DNA of 64,000 bases, taken from the NCBI GenBank assembly GCA_963807085.1, contig CAWEBB010000026.1:1-64000 (forward strand), read 5' to 3'. The position numbers were made by a program, and so were the translations under genes. The stretch comes from JACKII01 sp963807085. Its GTDB lineage: Bacteria; Pseudomonadota; Alphaproteobacteria; Bin95. Shown in pieces: positions 38,096 to 48,422 of this stretch. The stretch's first letter is position 1. The number at the start of each line of letters is the position of its first letter. The notes under the pieces were generated by a model that was given only the letters and a program-made list of their open reading frames with translations, was not told the origin of the DNA and did not search any database.

Positions 38096-40300
38096 ATGGA
38101 ACATCACCAGACAGTCCCGGTCGGGCTCCCCACCATCCTGCCGTTCGAGCGGCCGCTGACCTATGCCGTGCCAGAGGGCATGCATCTGGCGCCGGGCGAC
38201 TGGGTGGAGGTGCCGCTCGGCAAGCGCAGCCTGATCGGCGTCGTGTGGGATGCGGACGATCAGCCCTGTACAGGCCAGGAGGTTGCGCCGGAAAAACTCA
38301 AACCGGTGGCCGCCCGTCTTGACGCGCCGCAGATGCGGAAGCCGCTGCGGCAGGTGATCGACTGGGTGGCAGCCTACACACTCAGCCCGCATGGCGCGGT
38401 CTTGCGCATGGCGACACACCTGCCCGCCCTGATTCAACCGGAAGCCGCCCGCACCGCGTACCGCGCGAGCGACACCATGCCGGACGGCGTGCGGGTGACG
38501 GCGGCCCGGCAAAAGGTGCTGGAAGCCGCGTCCGCCTCTTCGCTTTCCGGCCGCCCGCTTGCCGCGCGCGAGTTGGCGCAAACCGCCGGGGTCAGCGATG
38601 CGGTCGTGCGCGCCATGGCGGATGCGGGCCTGCTGCAACGCGTCGCCCTGCTGCCCCGCCGGCCGCCGGCCCCCGATCCCAGCCTCGCCGGCCCTGCGCT
38701 TTCGCCGGAACAGCAGGCCGCGGCGCGCACGCTGGCAGAAGCCGTCGAGGCAGAGCAGTTCCAGGTCGATCTGCTGGATGGCGTCACCGGCTCCGGCAAG
38801 ACCGAGGTCTATTTCGAGGCCATTGCCGCCGCCCTGCGTGCGGGCGGCCAAGCGCTCGTGCTGCTGCCGGAGATCGCCTTGACGGCGCAATGGCTGGACA
38901 GGTTCCACGCCCGGTTCGGCGCAGCCCCTATCGTCTGGCATTCCGAGATCGGGCCGCCCGCTCGCCGGCGCGCCTGGCGCTGGATCGCAGACGGCAGTGC
39001 CAAAATCGTCGTCGGCGCCCGCTCGGCGCTGTTTCTACCCTTCGCCGACCTGCGGCTGATCGTGGTGGACGAGGAACACGACCAGGCCTTCAAACAGGAA
39101 GACGGCGTGCACTACCACGCCCGCGATATCGCCATCGTCCGCGCCCGGTACGAATCGGCGCCGATCTGCCTGGCCTCCGCCACGCCATCGCTGGAGACCG
39201 TCGCGAATGTCGAGCGTGGCCGCTATCGCCGCCTGGCCCTGCCGGACAGGCACGGCGGCGCCAGCATGCCCACGGTTGAAGTGGTCGACCTGATCAAGCA
39301 GCCGCCCCCGCGCGGCCAGTGGATCGCACCGCCGCTGGCCGATGCGGTCTCGCAAGCGCTGGCGGACGGGGAACAGGCGCTGCTGTTCCTGAACCGGCGC
39401 GGCTATGCCCCGCTGACGCTCTGCCGGACCTGCGGCCATCGCTTCGCCTGCCCCTACTGCTCCGCGTGGCTGGTGGAACACCGCTATACCGGCCGCCTGC
39501 AATGCCATCATTGCGGCCATAGCGAGCGCCTGCCGTCCGCCTGCCCCACCTGCAACGCGACGGAAAGCTTCGCCGCCTGCGGCCCCGGTGTCGAACGGAT
39601 CGCGGAAGAAGTGGCCGGGCGCTGGCCCGAGGCGCGGGTGGCCGTCATGTCCTCCGACCTGCTGCCGGGGCCGCAGGCCGTGGCGGAGCTGATCCGCGCC
39701 ATCGGCGAGCACGAGATCGATCTGATCGTCGGCACGCAATTGATCGCCAAGGGCCATCATTTCCCGTTGCTGACAGTGGTCGGCGTCATCGACTCTGACC
39801 TGGGCCTGGCGGGCGGCGACCTGCGCGCATCGGAACGGACTTTTCAGCTTTTGACCCAAGTGGCGGGCCGCGCCGGCCGGGCCGAGAAACCGGGCCGCGT
39901 TTTGTTGCAGACGGCGGAACCGTCACAGCCGGTGCTCCAGGCCCTCGCCGCCGGCGACCGGGACGGGTTCTATCGGGTCGAGGCGGCGGCCAGACGCGAT
40001 TCCCGCATGCCGCCGTTCGGCCGGCTGGCGGCCCTCATCGTCTCCGCCAACGAGCTGGGCCCCGCGATGACGTTCGCTCAGCAACTGGCCGCGACCGCCC
40101 CGCACGGCGAGAAAGTCCGGGTGCTGGGGCCGGCGCCCGCGCCGCTCTCCCTCATCCGCGGACGGCACCGGGTGCGCCTGTTGTTGCATGCGGCCCGTGA
40201 CGTGAATGTGCCGCTAATTCTGCGTGACTGGCTTGGCGGGGCCAAGCCGAGCGGAAGCGTGCGCCTGACGATCGACATGGATCCGTACAGCTTCCTTTGA
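38096..40300 (+). CDS. priA: Primosomal protein N' (replication restart helicase PriA)
   Basis: A 734-residue 3'-to-5' superfamily 2 helicase that reloads the replisome at stalled forks. The N-terminal 3'-DNA-binding domain begins LPTILPFERPLTYAVP. The Walker A is GVTGSGKTEVY and the Walker B DEEHD. Eight cysteines in CRTCGHRFACPYC, CHHCGH and CPTC bind two zincs. Helicase motifs GTQLIAKGHHFPLLTVVGV and TQVAGRAGRAEKPG follow. Complete, and next to the atp operon as in many Rhodospirillales. Confidence 0.97.
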   Translation: MEHHQTVPVGLPTILPFERPLTYAVPEGMHLAPGDWVEVPLGKRSLIGVVWDADDQPCTGQEVAPEKLKPVAARLDAPQMRKPLRQVIDWVAAYTLSPHGAVLRMATHLPALIQPEAARTAYRASDTMPDGVRVTAARQKVLEAASASSLSGRPLAARELAQTAGVSDAVVRAMADAGLLQRVALLPRRPPAPDPSLAGPALSPEQQAAARTLAEAVEAEQFQVDLLDGVTGSGKTEVYFEAIAAALRAGGQALVLLPEIALTAQWLDRFHARFGAAPIVWHSEIGPPARRRAWRWIADGSAKIVVGARSALFLPFADLRLIVVDEEHDQAFKQEDGVHYHARDIAIVRARYESAPICLASATPSLETVANVERGRYRRLALPDRHGGASMPTVEVVDLIKQPPPRGQWIAPPLADAVSQALADGEQALLFLNRRGYAPLTLCRTCGHRFACPYCSAWLVEHRYTGRLQCHHCGHSERLPSACPTCNATESFAACGPGVERIAEEVAGRWPEARVAVMSSDLLPGPQAVAELIRAIGEHEIDLIVGTQLIAKGHHFPLLTVVGVIDSDLGLAGGDLRASERTFQLLTQVAGRAGRAEKPGRVLLQTAEPSQPVLQALAAGDRDGFYRVEAAARRDSRMPPFGRLAALIVSANELGPAMTFAQQLAATAPHGEKVRVLGPAPAPLSLIRGRHRVRLLLHAARDVNVPLILRDWLGGAKPSGSVRLTIDMDPYSFL

Positions 40301-40332
40301 CCTCGCCCCTGTCCTCTTCCTTTGACCTCGCC
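40291..40332. repeat. 17-bp direct repeat across the priA stop codon
   Basis: CTTCCTTTGACCTCGCC occurs at 40291-40307, containing the priA stop, and again at 40316-40332. The second copy lies outside the gene. Confidence 0.85.
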
Positions 40333-40543
40333 TTGGCCTCACCCGGCCGCCTCGCGGCACGGGAAAGCGTCCAGTTGTCGCGAGGGCGGGCAGGAGGACT
40401 CGCCATCGGCGCAAAACGTGTGCTACTCACCCGCTCAACCGACGCACTGGTGCGTCCCGGCCGCCATCCCTGTGCCCCAGATTGCCGTACCGCCCGCACA
40501 TAAATGGCCTTCAACCGCTTTTCCGCCGTGAGGTTTTCCGACC

Positions 40544-41103
40544 GTGGCAACCAGCATTGGACCGGCTTCCGGGCTTGCCGAGCGCTACGCAGGCGCCCTT
40601 TACGAGCTGGCAGACGAACGCAAGATTCTCGACGAGGTCGCGGACGACCTGCGGGGTCTCAAAGAGCTTTGTGCCGAAAGCGCCGATTTTCGCCGCTTGA
40701 TCCGCTCGCCGGTCATCCGCCGGGAAGATCAGGAAAAGGCGATTGCGGCGATCGCCGAAAAATTCGGCGCTCAACAAATTACCACCAACTTCCTCCGCCT
40801 GGTCGCGCGCAACCGGCGTCTGTTTGCGTTGACCGAAATGGCGGAAGCATTTCTGGCTATCCTGGCGGACCGCCGGGGCGAGGTGCGGGCGAAAATCAGC
40901 TCGGCCCATGCCCTGAGCGATGAACAGATGTCCCGCCTGGAAAGCTCCCTTCGCGATGTCGCCGGGGCCAAAGTGACCTTGGAAACCGCCGTCGATCCTT
41001 CCTTATTGGGTGGCCTGGTCGTACAACTCGGCTCCCGCATGTATGACAGCTCGCTCCGCAGCAAACTTCAGCGTCTGCAGCACGCCATGAAAGGGGTCCA
41101 GTG

Positions 41104-41104
<1 letters not shown>
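40544..41104 (+). CDS. atpH: ATP synthase subunit delta
   Basis: A 186-residue peripheral-stalk subunit that joins F1 to the b subunits. The N-terminal helical domain has ASGLAERYAGALYELADERK, and the C-terminal part has VDPSLLGGLVVQLGSRMYDSS. A GTG start at 40544 is used because it gives the conserved N-terminus. It overlaps atpA (stop/start TGATG region). It is the first of five F1 genes; F0 genes are not here, as usual for alphaproteobacteria. Confidence 0.96.
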
Positions 41105-42630
<1,526 letters not shown>

Positions 42631-42676
42631 CGCCACTGACCGGAAAGCCTGAAGCGAAAGCGGAGAACGAGGCGTT

Positions 42677-43563
42677 ATGGCCAGTTTGAAGGATCTGCGC
42701 GACCGTATCGGCAGCGTGAAATCAACGCAGAAGATTACGTCCGCCATGAAAATGGTGGCGGCGGCAAAGCTGCGTCGCGCCCAGGAACAGGCCGAGGCGG
42801 CCCGTCCCTATGCGGAGCGGATGGAGCGGATGCTGTCGTCGGTGGGAAGCAGCGCGCGCGGCACGCCGGGCGCGCCGCCCCTGCTGGCGGGTACCGGCAG
42901 CGAGCAAAAACACCTGATCGTGCTGGCGACCGCCGACCGCGGGCTGTGCGGCGGCTTCAACGCCAATCTGGTGCGGCAGGCGCGCATTCTGATCGCCGAC
43001 CTGAATGGTCAGGGCAAGGATATCGAGGTGATGTTCGTCGGCCGGAAGGGCCGCGATGCGCTCCGCCGCGAACTGGGCTCTATGATGGGCGAAACCGTCG
43101 AAGGCATTGGCCGCAAGGCGGTCGCGTTCGAAGAGGCTGACGGCATCGCCGATCGTCTGCTCGAGCGTTTCGAGGCGGGCGACTTCGATGTGGCCCATCT
43201 GATTTACGCCAAATTCAAGTCGGCTATCTCCAACGAAGTAACCGTCCAGCAACTCATCCCGGCGCCGATCCCGGACTCGGCGACGAGAACGCCGAAGACC
43301 TGGGCGGCGCCGTCTATGAATACGAACCGTCCGAGGAAGAGATCCTGAAAGATCTGCTGCCCCGAAATGTGTCGGTTCAGATCTACCGTGCATTGCTCGA
43401 AAACGCCGCCAGCGAACACGGCGCGCGCATGGCGGCGATGGACAACGCGACCCGCAATGCCGGCGAGATGATCAAAGGCCTAACGCTGACCTATAACCGC
43501 ACCCGTCAGGCGATGATCACGACAGAACTGATCGAGATCATTGCCGGCGCCGAAGCTCTATAG
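42677..43563 (+). CDS. atpG: ATP synthase subunit gamma, interrupted by one frameshift
   Basis: The rotating shaft of F1. It begins MASLKDLRDRIGSVKSTQKI and is normal to QQLIPAPIPDS. At about 43278-43280 one base is missing. The original frame stops at 43348, while the +1 frame continues GDENAEDLGGAVYEYEPSEE, SVQIYRALLENAASEHGARM and LTYNRTRQAMITTELIEI to the proper end at 43563. The C-terminal helix is essential for rotation, so this is probably a sequence error. Repaired length is about 295 residues. Confidence 0.93.
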
Positions 43564-43657
43564 AGAGCCCGGCCGACGAAATGCGGCGAACCGATTGTGG
43601 CAACACCGATTGTGGCAACACTATCGACCGTAGTTTTAAGTTAAGGAGTTGACCCCC

Positions 43658-45086
<1,429 letters not shown>

Positions 45087-45108
45087 CCTGGCTGGGATAC
45101 CTTAACCC

Positions 45109-45528
45109 ATGACGGACGGAAAAGTGGACTTTGAGCTGGTTTCGCCGGAGCGGCTGCTGGCATCGAAGGCGGTAGACATGGTGGTGGTGCCGGGCGGCGA
45201 CGGCGATTTCGGCGTTTTGCCCGGTCACGCGCCCCTGCTCTCGACCGTGCGGCCGGGCGTGATTTTGGTTTACGACGGGCGGGAGATCTCCGACCGCATC
45301 TTTGTGGCGGGCGGTTTTGCGGAAGTAACCCGCGAGCGCTGCACGGTTCTGGCCGAGGTCGCGATGCCGGTTTCGGAGATCGACACGAATACGACCGAGC
45401 AGGATTTGCGGGACGCCCAGGAAGATGTTGCCACCGCCACATCGGACCACGAGCGCAGTAACGCCCACCGGCGGGCGGACGTGGCCCAGGCCAAGCTAGA
45501 CGCCGTGCGCCGTTCCGTCGTTCACTAG
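45109..45528 (+). CDS. atpC: ATP synthase subunit epsilon
   Basis: A 139-residue F1 epsilon subunit. The N-terminal beta sandwich (KVDFELVSPERLLASKAVDM, GDGDFGVLPGHAPLLSTVRPG) is followed by a short C-terminal helical arm with alternating A, D and R. It is last in the operon, 22 nt after atpD. Its TAG stop is the first three bases of a palindromic repeat. Confidence 0.97.
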   Translation: MTDGKVDFELVSPERLLASKAVDMVVVPGGDGDFGVLPGHAPLLSTVRPGVILVYDGREISDRIFVAGGFAEVTRERCTVLAEVAMPVSEIDTNTTEQDLRDAQEDVATATSDHERSNAHRRADVAQAKLDAVRRSVVH

Positions 45529-45568
45529 AGCAGATCCCGATCCGTTTGGATCGGGTGAGTTTGCTCTA
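45526..45568. repeat. Palindromic repeat overlapping the atpC stop, copy B
   Basis: TAGAGCA (45526-45532) pairs with TGCTCTA (45562-45568), and inside it CCCGATCC (45536-45543) pairs with GGATCGGG (45548-45555) around a GTTT loop. It shares AGAGCAGATCCCGATCC with the element near 8443. The atpC stop codon is part of the repeat. Confidence 0.8.
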
Positions 45569-45609
45569 GATCTAAGAATTAGATCCTCTTCTCCCCCTCG
45601 CCCATGAAG

Positions 45610-45646
45610 CCGCTGTGCAGGATACCCTGCGCGGCGGTTTTTCTTT
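45610..45646 (+). terminator. Rho-independent terminator of the atp operon
   Basis: A 12-bp stem (45610-45621 with 45626-45637, two G-U pairs) with loop ATAC is followed by GTTTTTCTTT. It separates atpC from the selenoprotein gene. Confidence 0.88.
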
Positions 45647-45775
45647 GGGAGAAATAGCGGGCTCAATCGGATGGCCGCCGGCGCTCACCTATGGGCATTG
45701 CCGGCAGTCTCTGTTAGGTTCTGGTCTGTCTCTTTCGGCTGCATGGTCGGAAGGCAAAAGGAAAGGCAAACACGC

Positions 45776-46741
45776 ATGACAGATCGATCGTCGCAAGACG
45801 ATGGGTTGGGCTTTGCCCCGGAGCACGATGTGCCCGTGCCGTATATGAAGCGTTTGCGGGACTATTATCTCGCACTCGGCTACGGCAACCCCTATCGCTG
45901 GGCGCAGTACAAGGACGTACCCTTTACGCCCCTCACCAAGCCCCTGAACCAGACCAAGGTCGGCTTGGTGGTGACCGCAGCCCCCTATCAGCCCGACAAG
46001 GGTGACCAGGGCCCCGGCGCGGCCTATAACGCCGCGGCGAAATTCTATCGGGTCTATACCCAGCCGATCGAGGGCGAGCCCGACGTGCGCGTCTCCCATA
46101 TCGGCATCGACCGCAAGCACACGACCGCAGCCGATATCCACAGCTATTTCCCGCTGAAGGCGCTGAAACAGGCGGCGGCGGAAGGGCGGATCGGCGCGCT
46201 AGCCGAGCGCTTCGTCGGTACGCCCACCAACCGCAGCCAGGTCGCCACGATCGAACAGGATTGCCCGGACGTGCTGGCGGAACTGCGCTCGGATGGGGTC
46301 GAAGCCGCCGTCCTCGTCGCTGCTTGACCGGTGTGCCATCAGACCGTGAGTTTGACCGCACGCTATCTGGAAGCGAACGGCATTCCGACCGTCATCATGG
46401 GCTGCGCCAAGGATATCGTGGAGCATGCGGGCGTACCGCGCTTCCTCTTCAGCGATTTCCCGCTCGGCAATGCGGCCGGCAAGCCGCATGACCCGGAATC
46501 GCAACGCGAGACGCTGGCAATGGCCCTGGACCTGCTGGAGGCCGCCACCGGCCCCCGCACCACGCGGCAATCGCCGCAGCGCTGGAACGATGACGCGGAC
46601 TGGAAGCTCGACTACCAGAACGTGGACCGCATCCCGCCGGAGGAGATCGCCCGCCGCCGGGCAGAGTTCGACGAGGTAAAGCGGGTCGCCAAGCAACGCC
46701 GGGACGATGCCGGGGGCGGTTCCGCCGCCGCAGCGGAATAA
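45776..46741 (+). CDS. GrdB/PrdB-like selenoprotein with in-frame TGA (Sec184)
   Basis: One reading frame of 322 codons is interrupted only by a TGA at 46325-46327. Both halves are in the same frame, so no frameshift is needed. Reading the TGA as selenocysteine gives VLVAA-U-P-V-C-HQTVSL, a UxxC redox motif (U184, C187). The first half (NQTKVGLVVTAAPY, VSHIGID, FPLKALKQAAAEGRIG) and second half (YLEANGIPTVIMGCAKDIVE, FLFSDFPLGNAAGKP) resemble the glycine/sarcosine/betaine/D-proline reductase selenoprotein B family. The start ATG at 45776 follows AGGAAAGG. Substrate is unknown, and no GrdA, thioredoxin or sel gene is nearby. A SECIS-like hairpin follows the TGA. The alternative is a nonsense mutation. 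Confidence 0.87.
46325..46327 (+). promoter_or_regulatory. Recoded UGA (selenocysteine codon)
   Basis: An in-frame TGA at codon 184, flanked by GCT (Ala) and CCG (Pro). The next cysteine codon, TGC, is three codons downstream, forming UPVC. Sequence similarity to the selenoprotein B family continues on both sides. Confidence 0.82.
46331..46363 (+). promoter_or_regulatory. Bacterial SECIS-like hairpin
   Basis: GTGTGC (46331-46336) pairs with GCACGC (46358-46363). After a symmetric CA/CC internal loop, TCAGAC (46339-46344) pairs with GTTTGA (46350-46355). The apical loop is CGTGA (46345-46349), starting 18 nt after the TGA with G at its second position. Distance and loop guanosine fit the bacterial SECIS pattern recognised by SelB. 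Confidence 0.75.
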
Positions 46742-46790
46742 ACAGGACGGGCGAGTTCGGGTTGCCTCCGCAAGCGTCGGTACGCCGCTA

Positions 46791-46840
46791 TCGTCATTGC
46801 GAGGAATTGCGGCCAAATAGCCGGGGGACGAAGCAATCCA
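46791..46840. repeat. Dispersed repeat of the CGTCATTGCGAGG...CGAAGCAATCCA type
   Basis: TCGTCATTGCGAGGAATTGC begins the element and GACGAAGCAATCCA ends it. I know this pattern as a short, non-coding repeat scattered through many bacterial genomes. It sits between the selenoprotein and the CoA-transferase. Copy number elsewhere in this genome is unknown. Confidence 0.7.
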
Positions 46841-46954
46841 GCGCCGCCGGCTCTCCGCACCGGCCGGGGGTTGTCTCGCCCGCCTTACCGCCGGGCTCGC
46901 AACGGCGGCGATTGGGATGCGGTTGGCGAAAGCTTGTTAGTTGAGAGTGGAAAA

Positions 46955-48172
46955 ATGACAGAGAACCTGCCCTTGAGCGGCATTCGCGTGATCGACATCG
47001 GCACGCTCATCGCCGGGCCGTTCGCCGCGACGCTGCTGGGCGATTTCGGCGCGGAGGTGATCAAGGTCGAGCAGCCCGGCCGCGGCGACGCGCTGCGCGG
47101 CTCTCCCGTCGATGGCAAGGCCAACCGCTCGCCTAATTGGCTGGTCGAGGGGCGCAACAAAAAGTCGATCACCCTGAACCTGCGGGTGCCCGAAGGCCAG
47201 GCGCTGCTGAAGGAACTGATCGGCCACGCCGACGTGCTGGTCGAGAACTTCACGCCGGGTACGCTGGAGAAGTGGGGGCTCGGCTGGGATGTGGTGCACG
47301 AACTGAACCCGCGCCTGATCATGACCCGCGTTTCGGGCTATGGGCAGGTTGGGCCGTACTCCAAGCGCTCGGGCTATGACCGGATCGCACTGGGCTTTTC
47401 CGGCTACATGTACCCGACCGGCTTTCCGGACCGCTTTCCGGTGCGGCCGGCCTTTGCGACGGCCGACTACAACACCGGCACGTTTGCCGCGCTCGCGACC
47501 ATGTTCGCGCTCTACCACCGGGATGCCGGCGGCAGCAGCGGGGGCTCAGGAAAGGGCCAGATGATCGACCAGGCGCTGTATGAGGCGCCGTTCCGGATCA
47601 CTGCCGACATGATGACCATGTTCGCGCGCACGGGCGAAAACCGCGAGCGCATCGGCAACCGCAACCCGACCTTCACGCCGGCGGGCACATTCGAGACCAA
47701 GGACGGGCGCTATGTCCAGATCGCAGCGGGCGGCGACGGGGTCTGGCCCCGCCTTGCGAAGGCGATGGGACAGGCGGAACTGGCCGAAGATCCCCGCTAC
47801 AAGACCACAGCCGAGCGCTCAAAGCGCGCCGACGAGATGGAGGCGATGCTGGCCGACTGGGTCGCGACCATGGACTTCGCCGAGATCGAGCCGCTGCTGG
47901 TTGGCCTCAACGTGCCCTTCGGCGGCATTTATACGGCGGAAGATATCGCATCGGACCCCCACTACGCGGCGCGCAACAACATTGCCCGCGTGCCAGATGC
48001 GGAGTTGGGCGAGGTCACCATGCCCGGCGTCTCGCCACGATTGGAGGGCACGCCCGGCCGCATCACCCACGCGGGTGAAGAGATCGGCGCGCACAACGGC
48101 GAGGTCTATGGCGACCTGCTCGGTAAGTCCGAGGTGGAGATTGCGGCGATGAAAGAGGCGGGGGTGATTTAG
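46955..48172 (+). CDS. CaiB/BaiF family CoA-transferase
   Basis: A family III CoA-transferase of 405 residues that moves CoA between acyl groups through an aspartyl-CoA intermediate. It begins LPLSGIRVIDIGTLIAGPFA and has GDFGAEVIKVEQP, NKKSITLNLRVPEGQAL and the likely catalytic Asp in FATADYNTGTFAAL. The start is the ATG at 46955; the frame runs upstream to 46871 without family similarity. The acyl substrate cannot be told. It shares orientation with the selenoprotein, but a repeat lies between, so functional linkage is uncertain. Confidence 0.93.
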   Translation: MTENLPLSGIRVIDIGTLIAGPFAATLLGDFGAEVIKVEQPGRGDALRGSPVDGKANRSPNWLVEGRNKKSITLNLRVPEGQALLKELIGHADVLVENFTPGTLEKWGLGWDVVHELNPRLIMTRVSGYGQVGPYSKRSGYDRIALGFSGYMYPTGFPDRFPVRPAFATADYNTGTFAALATMFALYHRDAGGSSGGSGKGQMIDQALYEAPFRITADMMTMFARTGENRERIGNRNPTFTPAGTFETKDGRYVQIAAGGDGVWPRLAKAMGQAELAEDPRYKTTAERSKRADEMEAMLADWVATMDFAEIEPLLVGLNVPFGGIYTAEDIASDPHYAARNNIARVPDAELGEVTMPGVSPRLEGTPGRITHAGEEIGAHNGEVYGDLLGKSEVEIAAMKEAGVI

Positions 48173-48422
48173 TGACGAAGGTTGCAACGCCGGTGGCGAT
48201 ACAGACGGCGTTAGATCCGCTTTTTGCTCAGGCGATTCCCCGACAACTGGATTTTCGAGGAAATTCCAGTGAAAAGGTTTGCTCAAATTCTTAGAGCTGT
48301 TTCTGACTAATGAACGTCAAATAGATTGCGACATCATAGCCTACTAGCCTATAACAGTAAGAATGGATCGTTTCTCCATTCGATCTGACATGCGCAAATA
48401 TTAAATATTCGAGGAATTTCTG

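Noticed and set aside
46325..46327. TGA read as an ordinary stop, or as a frameshift
   Set aside because: Both sides stay in the same frame with family similarity, and a SECIS-like hairpin follows. A split of one gene into two adjacent proteins is less likely.
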